Assembly: GCA_012295275.1 (NCBI GenBank) | Contig: CM022666.1 | Coordinates: 2,203,616-2,267,615, forward strand | From: Chrysomallon squamiferum | Taxonomy: Eukaryota > Mollusca > Gastropoda > Neomphalida > Peltospiridae | DNA length: 64,000 nt | Reading direction: 5' to 3' | In this document: one piece after another, positions 14,735 to 29,356 of the stretch | Position numbering within the stretch: the first letter of the stretch is position 1 | How the letters are laid out: each line of letters opens with the position of its first letter | Made by a program: the position numbers and the translations under genes | Notes under the pieces: generated by a model | What the model was told of the DNA's origin: nothing | Databases searched by the model: none | Seen by the model: only the letters and a program-made list of their open reading frames with translations

Positions 14735-17213
14735 TTTATAATAAACAATAACAACAATAACAATAATAATATCAATAATAACAAAATAACTACAACAGTA
14801 ATAACAAGAATAACAAAAAAAAACAACAACAACAACAGTAATAATAATAATAATAATAATAATAAAGGAATCATTGTATTATTTCTGTTATACTGGAAAT
14901 TAAAATCTCTGTAAAAATTTCTACAACATATTTCAAATTGAAAATTATCACACACACACACACACACACATATTTAAATTACTGACATATGTGTCCATAC
15001 ATTGCAAGATTTGTTTTATGCTGCCATAAAAAAACGAAATACTTTCCATCACACAAGGTGACTAAAACAAATACCGTGACTGAAAACTGTAATTAATTAA
15101 ACAAATTTTAAAAAAACAAATCAATTAATAAATAAAAATAAATAAATAAATAAACGTGGGTTTTAAGTTTCTTACTTTAACTGTTTCTTCCCATCTAATT
15201 CTCTCTCCTGCCAAGCCAGACACCAGTTTTGAAGCTCTGTCCAGCATCATCTCTGTGTGTTCAGCTTTCTTCTTTAATTCCTCTTTCTGTGACAGCTTCT
15301 CATCATACTGCTGTTTGAGATCAGCCATCTTAGCTTCAACCTACGTAATTGTGAAAATAATAAGAACAATTAGAATAATAATACCAATAATAATAATAAT
15401 AATTAAAATAATAATAATACCAATAGTAGTGGTAATAGTAAAAGTAATAGTAATAATAATGATGATGATAATAATAATAATAATAATAACAACAATAATA
15501 ATACTGGTAATAATAACTAAGTTCAGAAACTTTTTAAAACTAAATTATGACATTTAAACTAAATTCTGAAACTTTTAAAAATTTGAATTTTTAAAACTCT
15601 AAATTTTGACACTTTTAAAACAACACTGTGACACTATTAAAAAACAATATTTTGACACTTTTAAAATTAAATTCTGACACTTTTATTGTAAACTTTAAAC
15701 TAAATTCTGATACCATCAAAGATAAATTCTTCAGACACTTTAAAACTAAATTCCGACACCTAAACTAAACTCTGATATCTAAACTAAATTCTCAAATTTA
15801 AAATCTGACACTTTTTAGAACTAAATTCTGTTTCTCACCTCAGCTAATTTAGCCTTGGCATCTGCCAGTGCAGCCTGCTTTTCTTTAAGCTGAGACATTG
15901 CTGCATTCAGCCTCTGTCTCTTCGGCTCAACCACTCGGTAAATTCGTCCATACATCTCCATCGCCCTCACCCACATGCACAGTGACTTGGCCGCGGTGGA
16001 GACACGCCCAATGATTTCAGGGTGGAAGTCTGACTGCTGGCAGTACGTGCCAATCTTTTTCAAAACTCTGTCAGATATGTTGTCTTTGTCAAAGTTCATC
16101 AGAGATTTCAGAAAGTTGCCATCACCTGTTTGAAGTTAAAATAGTAAGTTTGTAATAATTTGGGTAAGAAAGTGTATAATTTCAGTATGTGTAACATAAC
16201 AAGTATCCAGTATTTTTATAAAACAAAATTCCTGTAAAACAAATATAAATTTCAATAGTATACAATATTAAAATTTCAACAGCATACAATCAAATTTCAG
16301 TATATGTATAATATAAAAGTATACAATAGAAATTTCAGTATCTGTACAATAGAAAATGTCAGTTGTATCCAACATTAAAATTGCATTGTATTTATGTTAA
16401 ATCTCAGTAAATATATTACATAAAATTTCAGTATGTGTACAATATTCAAAATGTCACCAGTATACAATATGGTATTTCAGTATCTGTTCAGCATGAAATT
16501 TCAGTTATGTACACAATATACAAAATTTCACCATTATACAATATGGTATTTCAGTATCTATTATTCAATATGAAATTTCAGTTACGTACACCATATGCAA
16601 AATTTCAATATTATATAATATGGTATTTCAGTATGAAATTTCATTTTTTGGCAAAATATACAAAATTTCAACAGTATACAATATGGTATTTCAGTATCTG
16701 TTATTCACTATGAAATTTCAGTTTTTTGGCACAATATACAAAATTTCGGCAGTATACAATATGGTATATTTCTCTATCTATATATTCAGTATGAAATTTC
16801 AGTCTTACCAAGCTGTCTCTTTGCCTCTGACCAGGTTGGTTCACAGCCTCGCAGAATCATCACTGCCTCCATTACTTTCTCTACAAGGGCTGGGGGCCGG
16901 CCATACGACTTAATCTCAGTCATGTCTTTCTTGTTCAGAGACTCCAGCGCCTGAAAAACACAAGTTAATATTAAAATTAAAACAATAATTCTTAAATTAT
17001 TATTGTCATTGTTGTTGTTGTTGTTTTTACTGTTGTTGTTGTTGTTGTTGTTATTATTATTATTATTATAATTGCTGTTGTTTTTGTTGTTGTTGTTTTT
17101 ACTGTTGTTGTTGTTGTTGTTGTTGTTGTTATTATTATTATTATGTTATTACTATTATTATTTTGTTGTTGTTACTGTTGTTGTTATTATTAGTTATTAT
17201 TATTTTGTATTGC

Positions 17214-17265
<52 letters not shown>

Positions 17266-18885
17266 GCTATTGTTTTTGTTGTTGTTGCTGTTGTTATTTT
17301 TCATTCTGTTATATAAATTTATTGTTAAAATAGTAATAGTTAAAAAGGACTTGTACCTTGATGGCCTCCTCTAAAGCTGGCATAGCCTCGTTGAGATCAC
17401 TCTGTGCAAGGTCTGCCATGTGCTGACATTTTGTTTCTTCCTCCATTATTCTCTCACTCTTCTGAGCTACAGACTGGAATAATAATAATAATAATAATAG
17501 TGATATTAATAACAATAATAATAATAATTGTAATAGTAATAAAAGCAGTAGTAGAAGTAGTAGGGGTAGTAGTAATAATATGAGCACTAGTAATAGTTGT
17601 AGCAGTAACAGTAATAATAATAATAATAATAATAAAAGTATTCATTATCATAATATCAATAACTATAATAACAGTAAAAATAATATAAAAAATAAAGTAA
17701 TAATTATTATTTTAAAAACAATAAATATAATAATAAAATATAACAGTTATTATTATCATAATTACTGTAACTACAGTAATAGTAATAATAATCTGAAAAA
17801 CACTAATAACAAAAATAACAATAATATTAAAATATAATTGTAATAATAACCATAATAACAATAATTTTTAAATAATAACTACAATAATAAAACCAACAAC
17901 AACACTTTTCTTCTCCTTATTTTTCAATACTTCACGGTGTCTAAAAACATTTTCAATTTTATATTCATTTTAATACTTTAAAAGTGATGAGTAACAAATT
18001 TACCTTCTGCTGCTCATCGGCTTCTCTCTTCTGCTGGACGATGATGACAAGGTACTCCTCACACTGTTTCTGAAACTGCGCAACCTTCGTCTTCGCGCAT
18101 CTGACAGTTCAATGGACATAAACTCGACTTTCTCCCGAGTTTCGTCAATCTTGCTCAGTCCATTTTTCAACTTGTTGGCAGCATTACCCAGTTCTTCTTT
18201 CTTTTCTTTTAGAAGTCTTGAGTAAAAAAAATAAAATAAAATAATAATAATAATTAAAATATATATATATATATATATAGTTGATGTATGAAATTTAATT
18301 ATTTGGAAGTATTCTGGGATTCGAAATTAATTTAGTGTTTTAAAAATATATATTATTAAAACAAAATTATTATTATAATTATTATTATTATTATTATTAT
18401 TAACCATTATTATTATAATAATTATAATATTTATTATTATAATTATTAATCAATATTACTATTATTATTATTACTATTATCATTATCACTATCATTATTA
18501 TTATTATTAAATAAATAAATTAATAAATACCTAAACAGGTTAAGATAGTTCTGTTTATCATTAATATATTTAATATATAATATATTTATTTTTTTATTTT
18601 AAACTGGTAACTCACTGCTTGTAGCCAGACACAAGTTCGAGGTAGTTGGTGGGTGTCACGTAGTTGTGTCGACGCATCTCCAACAACATCCTCTTAGAAA
18701 ACTCAGACACTGACTTGTGCATCATCGAAAACATCTGAGCCAGAGCTGGCTTTAGTTTGTCCTGAAATACAACAACAATAATAACAACAACAGCAACAAC
18801 AACAACAATAATAATAACAATAATAACACTAATAATAATAGTAATAGTAATAATAGTAATAGTAATAATAGTAATAGTAATAATA

Positions 18886-18922
<37 letters not shown>

Positions 18923-20156
18923 TAACAATAACAATAATACTAATAGTAATAATAATAATAATAATAACAATAATAATAATACTAACAATAGTAATAAGAT
19001 ATGCAATCAAAATTACTAACACACTTGTCACATTTATACGAATGTTTAAATGCAAAATCATGATTTATTTTTCACATTTTTTCTTTATATATTTGTAATT
19101 TTTAACTCAAGATAACAAAAATTTTAAACCAGAAATGCTGCTAATGAGAAGGCATAATACTGTCAAGCTTACTTACCATCATCATCATGCAAGAATTTAG
19201 AGATAAAAAAAAAATTTAAAAATCAATTCAAAATTTGCTCTTTGCTTTTTCTTTCCCTTATCCCAAACTTTATCACTTTACTTTTTTGCCTCCATTAATT
19301 CGTGGGTCACTTTAAACATAATTACGTTAAAAAAAAAATATTTTTAAAATGTCTGACCTCTTCTTCACTGCCAAGGCTTTCCTCACCCAGGTATTTGTCA
19401 GCTACTTCCAGAAGAGCATCTTGAGGCCACTCACTAAACCAGTCGATGGTTGTACAGTTGACAAATGCTGGGAACATACGAATTCGGTTCCTGCAAGACA
19501 ATGTTAAAATTCTGAGTTTGGAAATGTGTACAGCAACATTCAGAATATATGGGAAAAATCATGCAGTAGTATTTTTAATTTAAATTTCATTGCAAATGTT
19601 TTGGTATAAATTGATTTGAACCTTTTGTATCAATTTTACCATTTTTAAATATTTTTGATTAAAAACTTTTTTCAAATATGTACACGAACAAATACATCAA
19701 TTATATATATATATGTTTTATGTGTTAAAATATTAATTAACTAAACTAATAATTTAATTGAATAACAATAAAATATACAAAACCTACATCATTTAAAGAA
19801 AATTACATAATTAAATTCAAAATTTTCTACTACCAAATCATCACAATAATTAACAAATTTAGGTAATTATTTTAGTTCCCTGTGAAATTTTTTATTATAA
19901 TTATATACCATACATCTATAACATTATCTAGATATTGAGAGATAACCAGCATGCAATATTCCACGGTGACACTATGAAGTGAATTTCACAATAACAGTGT
20001 CACATATGTGTATATTTGCTAGAGTCTGTGAAATACATTGTATACTGGATTGACATGACTATGAACAAACAGTGTAAAATGGGAAACATATTTTGCTGTG
20101 ACAAACTAGTAACATGCATGAATGATGTTTTTATTTTATTGATATAGAATCAATAC

Positions 20157-20190
<34 letters not shown>

Positions 20191-20979
20191 TCATAATAAA
20201 CATTTAAATATATTTTAAAAAAATAAACAAAATATTTTTGAAAAAAGAAGACTTTAATAATAATAATAATAATAATAATTTTAAAATTGATGTTTTAATA
20301 ATAATAAAATAATAATTTTAAAATTATCCATTTTTATATAAAAAAACTTCATAACAAACATTTCAATTTTTCAAAAAATGTTACAACATGTTTTGGATGG
20401 GTTTTTTAAAGATTAAATAATAATAATAATAATAATAAATAATAATATTTTTTAATAATTAATAAATATTAATAATAATAATAACAAAAATAATAGTAAT
20501 AATAACAGTAATAATAATAATAGTAGAAAGCAATAATAATTATAATAATTATAACAATAATAATAAAGTGAAACAATATTTATTTCTGCTGTAGATAAAT
20601 AGTATAAAAATAGACTACAAATAATCGCATTCAGAGTAACATAAAATGATTGCTGTGGAAAATAATTTGTATTATTTTATATTAATTTTATTTTATGTTA
20701 TTGCATAGATGCCATGCGTCACTTACCTATTCTGACATCTTGATAAATAACACAAGCAAATTAAGCAAATAGTCAACAGTGTAACATACATATTTTTACA
20801 TTAGCGCGATTTAAAAGGAAAATAGAAATTAAATTTGGTTTTGATTTTTGTGTTGTTTATTTTTGGGAGACAGTACGTCTATTTATTTTAATTTATTTTG
20901 TTTTATTTATTTATATAATTAGTTTGAAGATTTTATTGAAAATCCTAATTTCAATTTTGAAGGTTTTAAAACAAAAACA

Positions 20980-21064
<85 letters not shown>

Positions 21065-21439
21065 ATGCAAATCAAAAAGAAATTCCACAATATTTCAAGT
21101 ATTGGCTCGTCCTGCCAAAAAACACTGTTATGTGTTTTTGAATTCAATGACTTATAAACGACCATAAAAAATCATTTTGTGGTAATGCTTTTACAATGTA
21201 ATTATAGATATACATATTGGACTGTGATGCTGTCCTTTGTGTTATGGTAGTTTGGTGCAAACCTACTACAACAGGATTATTTCTAACAGTAGGGTGACAG
21301 TAAAAGCTTTTCAGAGTAATTGTGTATTACAACTCTTTGTTTAAATGACAGAGATATTGATTTATATTGAGACTTTCACAAAAATATAGTGAATTTAACA
21401 ACTACTGTTTTTAGTGTGAATATATAAAAATATAATAAC

Positions 21440-21495
<56 letters not shown>

Positions 21496-23109
21496 CTATA
21501 AAAAGTTAAAACCACTGAAAAACAAAACATCTATGGTCTAAACACAGATAAAACATTATTTACATTTGTGTGTGTTTCGCACATCTCTCTCTACGTATGT
21601 TTATTTTGGAATAACTGATACACAACAAACAGACGATGTTTCAGCTTGCATGGAACAACAACTAGCAGGATTTTGTGACATAAAGATATTTCATCATCAC
21701 ATATATATAGAGAAGCAGGCTGCAGTTTGCTGATGATACAAATTTGTGTTCAGCTTTCAATGTGATCACAACATCCCTTAGCTAATTTATTTTTCACATT
21801 TATCAACAGACCATGGTATGCTTTCATGATTCCTTTTAAAATTGCAGCCAAAAATAAAACAGAATTTTTCAATACCAGTAGCAAGTAAATAAATAAATAA
21901 ATAATAAAATAATTATAAAAAAAAAATAATTAAATAAATAAAATTTGGTATAAAATATTTTTAACAAAAGAATTGCTAACGTATTTAAAATCCAAAATTT
22001 TATTTTTCAATGTTAATAAATAAATTTGTTTTTAAAAAATAACAATTACAGATTAGTATTTTAGTTTAAAATAACATACTGAATTAACAGGATTAACAAG
22101 AAATTAATAGAATTCCCATTAAATTATTATTTTATTTTCAAACCATGAAATCATTAAAGAGTTTATATATAGATGTGTATTTGAGTGTAAAATATATATA
22201 TATATATATATATATAATTATAAATATATCTATGTGTGTGTGTGTCTGTGTGTCTGTCTGTGTGTGTGTGTGTGGCTGTGTGTGTGTAAATGATCACTGA
22301 TAATTATAATCAAATTTTAACTAAATAAGTACAATATTGACCACTACTACATTTGAAATTGTCAATAGTGCTGACTCAATCTGCTGCATTTCAAAATGTA
22401 TTTTCATTCACTTTCTAACTACACAAGAAACAATAATTTGTCTATTAATATTATATATATTAAAAAGTAGTTAATTATTCATATCACTGGACCTCACATT
22501 TATTTATGAGCAAATCTTTAATGTAAAAAAAACTCCACAGATCCTCACCAGGTATTATTATTATTATTATTTTCATTATTATGATAATTTTTATAATCAT
22601 TATTATTATGCTTTCTTTTAATTAAATATTCTTTCACTTACTTATCTGTTTATTTATTTTCTTTCATTGTCTTATTTCACAATTAGTTATAATAAAAACA
22701 AATTTTAAATTATATTTCTTGTTAAATCATTAACGTAATAATTATTATTTTATTTTTGGTATTCCTTATATCACAAACATCATAACCACCACCATCAGCA
22801 CCATCATCATCAATATAAGACAAACTAAAGTGTATTTAAAGTGTGTATTAGAGTGTATACCTGAATGCCTCTCCTACAGGACTCATGCACAACACAACAT
22901 GCAGGTTGGCTCGCACTCTCTGAATCAAGTACTGAAATATCAGCTGAGCTGTGTCATCAATTCCCTCTTTGGCTGCATCGTCTATCAGCTGGTTTCGAAC
23001 CTACAGGATAGTTTAAAATAACAGTAATAATAATAATAATAATGATAGTGATAATAATAATAGTAATAACAGTAATAATAATAGTAATAATAATAATGAT
23101 AGTGATAGC

Positions 23110-23149
<40 letters not shown>

Positions 23150-25957
23150 GTAATAATAATAACAATAATAATGATGATGATAATTGTAATAATGATGATG
23201 ATTATGAAGATAATAATTAGAATAATGATAATGATAATAATAATAACAATAATAACAACAACAATAATGATAATATAATAATAACAACAACAATAATAAC
23301 AATAGAATAACTAATAACAATGATAATATAATAACAACAACATTAATACTTTAATAAGATATTCAACTTGTTAGGAAGTTACCACTATACAAGAGAAAAT
23401 AATTTTAAAAGTTGTTGCCATTACTGATTATTATTTTCTTTTCTAAATAAATAATTAAAGAAGTAAATAAAAAACTAGATTTCCATCCATCGATATCAAT
23501 TTTATTTATTTATTTACTGATTTATTTATTTACTATTTATTTATTTATTTATCTATTTTATTTATTTATTTATTTACCTATTTTATTTATTTATTTATTT
23601 ATTTATCTGTCTATCTATCTATTTATCTATTTTATTTACTTATTAATTTATTTATTTATTTATTTACCTATTTTATTATTTATTTATTTATTTATTACCT
23701 CTTCAAACTCATCAGTTTTGTAGAGGTTGGGAACCTCTCCACTACTCAAAATGTTGTTAATGTCCTCTAGAAAACTTTCCTCAACAACCTGCATGTCATT
23801 GAACAGAAACACAGTAGGCTTGTTCTCTATTCCTGACAGTGCATACAGCTTCTTCAGATCTGAAACAAACAAACAATATGTACTGGCAAATAGATTATAT
23901 ACATAAATAAATAAATAAATAATAAAACAATAAAAAAAACACAGAAATAATGGATACACTTCAGAATACACTATTCACAGCAGGCAAACACTCAGCAATA
24001 AATAATAAATAATAAATAACAACAGTTACCTTCTCTGAACTCCAGTCTTCTGTAGTGTTTGGAGATCTCCACCTGGAAAGTGGTGTACTCACAGATGTGT
24101 GAGGCAAGGCGGGTCAGACTCTGTCTGCCACTCCCACCAATACCCACCAGCAGCATGTTCCCACGGGGCTGTCGAATGACCCTCACAATTTTGGATACTG
24201 CGACAGAAAGAAAAAACATTTTTATATCTGTGTTTTTTACTTTTTGAGAAATAGGTGTTTTTTTTTTTTTTTTTTAAAAACAAGACCATTTATTAGTGCT
24301 CAGTTTTGTGTTTGTTTAGAATGAATATTATTTATGTGTATGAAAAGATAGATGGATGGATGGATGGATGGATGGATGGAAAGTGGGGTGATAGACAGAT
24401 GAACAGATAATTGGACAAACTGATGGATAGAAGATGGACAGATGGATTGATTGATTGACAGATTGATGGATAAATGAAATGAATAAATGAACAAACATAC
24501 TAATGGATGGATTGATGTATGGACGGAAGGAAGAGGAGGACATTTGTTGGACCAGAGAAAGAAAAAACAAATAAGTGATTGAAAGAATAGGTCAGTGAAT
24601 GAATGAATGAATGACTAAGTGAATGAATAAAGGAATAGGAGAGTGAATGAATGAATAGATGAATGCATGAGTGAGTAAATGAAGGAATAGGTGAATGAAT
24701 GAATGAATAGATGAATGCACGAGTGAGTAAATGAAGGAATAGGTGAATGAATGAAGGAATAGGTGAGTGAATGATGAATGAGTGAGTGGATGAATACCGT
24801 GCTCTATGGCATCTCTGAAAAGGACGAGGTTCATGCGAACAACGCCAGGAGTTGTGTTGTATTCTTCCAGCATTTCCAGCATGTACTTCTTCAGTGAATC
24901 TATCTTTAGAATGTCTTCATACACCTGGTCAGGGTTCATGTAGTCACCTGTGAGAAAAAAAAAAATTTCAAAAATTAAATTACAAAAATTAAATTACAAA
25001 AATTAAGTTACGAGAAACTGAATATTTTAGTTTGCTATTTCTAAAATATTTAAAAAAAAATATATATATATATTTTTTTTTTAATGAATATATTTATTTA
25101 TAAAATTAAAATATATTTAAAAGGTCTTTTTCAATCAGATAGCTAAAATCTAAGTCACAATGCAAACTAGTAATTAACGGAACCAAGAAAATAAGACTGC
25201 AGATCGTGCCACGTCATGCTTGCTTTAATCTGGAACCAACTCTAATAATGGCTTACCAAAAATTGGCGTCACTTTGTTTGGGCAGATGTTGTGGAAGGTC
25301 TGATCAAAGAGGACTCCCAGCTTCTCAGACAGAATCGTCACAAAGGCCTCGTTGTCAACGTTGTCAACAAGACGATCAGAAAATACTCTGTAAATATCAG
25401 AGAAAAAAACCAAAAAAAATTAAAATAAAATTTTTATAAATAATGTGAAATTGCTGAAAATGTAAAAATATAGATGTAATTAGGCAGATTATGACATGTT
25501 CAGATGATCAGAAAATACTCTGTAAGTGTCAGACAAAAAAAAAAAATGTTCAGATGATCAGAAAATACTCTGTAAGTGTCAGACAAAAATAAAAAATTAA
25601 AATAAAATATTTATAAATAATGTCAAATTGCTGAAAATGTAAAAAATATAGATGTAATTATGCAGATGATAACATATGATCAGATGATCAAAAAATATTC
25701 TGTAAGTATCAGACAAAGATAAAAATAATTATTCATAAATAAATGTGATGTCCAGGTGAATTTCCTGAATATGTAAAAATGTAGATATAATTAGGTAAAT
25801 TGTGACGTTTGTTTGAATGTTTAAATGTAGATGCATGTGTTTGAATTTGTTTTTAAAAGCATGCGTGCAAGAATGTATAAACATGGGTAAATAGTAGGTA
25901 TGTTTGTATGGTGTTAGTGTGCACATGTTTATGTATTTGTATTTTACTGGGCATCAA

Positions 25958-25991
<34 letters not shown>

Positions 25992-28846
25992 TGAAATCAA
26001 TAAAATTATTTTATTAAGCCAAATTATTTGAAAATAAAACTCTTTTTTTTTCCACTAACCTAGTCTGTCTAATCTAAATACATATTAAAAACTGAAAAAG
26101 ATATTTATCTACAACCGTATCCATATCACAGAGAAGAAAATACATACAGATACAGATAAAGATATTTAAAAATATTCTTGTGAAAGTTATTTTCACCTGA
26201 AGCATTCATGGATCCACAGTCTGGTCATTGCATGACGAGTGTCGTGGAAGTCTTTGTGAGCTCTCAGCAACCCTTGAAACACCTGTAGAGTACACTGACT
26301 TTATTAACAGAGCCCTGGTTGGACCGGGAAATAAGCGAGATCTGCATTATTTTACACTTGTTGTTAAGAGCTTTTAAATACACACACACATACATAGACA
26401 TTTGTATATGTATTTTTTTGTGTGTCTGTGTGTGTGTGTGTGTGTGTGTCACAAAACCTGGTGTGTAGATTGTATAGAACTGTAGAATTTTCAAATCCAC
26501 AATATTGAATACCGTTCAATATAGTGAATTTTAGAATTATCCAGGAAAGAGTTTTTAGATTGTTTATAACAATTATTTTTTGTCTATATGCAAAACAGAA
26601 CTTTAACAAAGTTAGTAAAAATGTGTACAGATTTTGTGGACAAAAATTGACTTGAAATTTTCTCAAATATTATTTATTATTTACTTATAATATACGTCAC
26701 ACTTTTAATGAAAAAGAGCATTACACTGATAAGTGAGTATAATTTATTGTATAATTAAATAAGGGTCAACCAAAAAAAACTTTTCACAAACCCACAACAC
26801 AAAGAATATCCTCCATTATTAGCACCTTGGAAAGACAAAGCACGAAATGAGAATGCGCAATCTTTAAAAAACGAAAATGAAAGTGAAAGTGAAAGTAGGT
26901 TAACGTTACCTTGGAGATGTCTCTCAGGTTAAACAGGTAGTGTATCTTGGTGGGAGTGGGCAGGAAGCGGTTGACAACGCTGTTGTACATTTCAATGGTG
27001 GCCTGGGTCATGATGTCGCCAATCGGCTTCACCTCCTCCTCAAAGTCCTGCAGCTTCTGATTGATCATGCTGCCAAAGATTCGCTTGATTTGGGACTCCT
27101 GGAATGAATGAACAAATAAAATGACACGAATGAGTGAGTGATTGAAAGAATGAAAGAAAGACTGAAATAATGAAGGAACGAATAAATGATTGAAAGAATG
27201 AAATAAATGAATGATTGAAAGAATGAATAAATGATTGAAAGAATGAAAGAATGAATGAATGACTGAAAGAATGAAAATGAATGAAACAATGAAAAAATGA
27301 ATGAATAAAACTAATGGGCAAATAATTAGCAACATCAACAACAACAACAACAACAACAATAATAACAACAACAACACTATAATCAGTACTCTAGCACAAA
27401 ACTGAACAAGTGGATTACTGGATATATGTGTGTATTTTCAACAACAGACCAGTCACTGGATATCAGCAGAACTGAAGAAAATAAACGTGTCGTAGTTTCA
27501 GTATAATACGTACATGTGGGAAGGTCATGTTGATGAGATTAAACCGACTCTGAAGACGTCGCGAGATGACCATCCTGCCTCCCCCTGGGGGTCCCATGGC
27601 AACCGCTAGGAACATGTCCTGAAATAAAATGTACAAAATTTGAATTTTTTTAAAAAAATTACAAATTATTATTAATAACTTTATAAATTTAATAATCATG
27701 ATAGATCAGATTTGATAAATAAGAAAGACCTGTCTTGATGTATTTAATATCTGATAAAGAACATTTGATAAGCAAGAGTTATCTACCTTGAAGTATTTAA
27801 TATCTGATAAAGAATATTTGATAAGTCAGAGTTATCAACCTTGTTGTGTTTAATATCTGATAAAGAACATTTGATGGGTAAGAGTTATCTACCTTGTTGT
27901 ATTTAATATCTGACAAAGAACATTTGATAAGCAAGAGTTATCTACCTTGATGTATTTAATATCTGATAAACAGTATTTGATAACATTATATGGTGAGTTA
28001 GAAGTACCTACCTTAATGTATTTAACATTAAATAACATTTAATAACTAAGAATTGAATACTTGATATATTTAATATCTGATAAACAGTATTCGATAAATA
28101 ACGTTTGGTAAATAACACTTAGATAAATAACACAGACAAATAACATACAGTAAGTAAAAAAAAAAATAACCTATCTTCATATATTTAATATCTGATATTT
28201 AATATCAACTGCTCACCTTGATATATTTAACAGTCTGTTTTGATCTGTCGTACCAGAACCCATAGTCGAGCCACAGTTTGATGAGTTCAAGAGGAGCCTG
28301 TGATCCGAACGTGTCTTTGGCTGGCATGTTGAAGTCATCCATGAATGTGATGAGTTTTTTGCCGCCGATAGGAACATAGACCCCTTTGTCCTTTTCTCCA
28401 CCCTGCTTTCAATGATCTCCTGCACGTTGTTTGATGTAGTCTGAAAACACAGCAGTAATTTAGTACAGAAATGTTCAATTTTAAACTGAAATTTCATTTT
28501 AAGTAAAATGTTTAAGATTAGTATATAGATAGATAGATAGTTAAATAGATAGATACAGATTATAGACAGACTGAAATATATATATATATATATAGATAGA
28601 TATAGATATAGATATAGATATAGATATAGATAGATATAGATATAGATATAGATATAGATTTAAATTTAGATAGACAGCTTTTAAAAATTTTAGAACTACA
28701 ATTTCATTTTAAATGCAATTTTTAAATTTTGTTTTTATAAATTTATTTTTGAAAGTTTTGTATCTTGATGTTTAATTTAATGTAATAGTTTCTTTTGAAT
28801 GAAGATTTTTAATATGTTGCACACACACACACACACACACACACAT

Positions 28847-28897
<51 letters not shown>

Positions 28898-28926
28898 CAC
28901 ACACACACACACACGCACACACACGC

Positions 28927-29007
<81 letters not shown>

Positions 29008-29317
29008 TGTACCTGTGCAGACATGTTGATGTGCAGTATACTGTAGGACTTGTTCAGCTGGTTCAGAGTATTTCCAGCAACTGATGTTTTTCCCGTTCCA
29101 ACTGGACCCACAAGCATCACAGGGTAACTTGACACAATGAGAGACCTGGTGAGAAACTGGTATCTCACCATGTCCACTGTGGGAACAATCAACTTGAAAA
29201 ATGGCAGCCTGAAATTTAAACACTTGAAATTTAGACAAAGATATAATAATAATATGATGATGATGATAATGATGATAAGAACAACAACAACAACAATGAC
29301 AACAACAATAATAATAA

Positions 29318-29356
<39 letters not shown>

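Noticed and set aside
19491-22860. Transposable element in the largest intron
   Set aside because: I found no terminal repeats, poly-A-tailed reverse transcriptase fragment or transposase-like frame, only microsatellites and AT-rich sequence.
28799-29029. Open frames encoding H-T-H-T or V-C-V-C runs
   Set aside because: They are translations of the CA/GT microsatellite, not proteins. The same holds for poly-Leu, poly-Ile and poly-Tyr frames over AAT and AAC arrays elsewhere.
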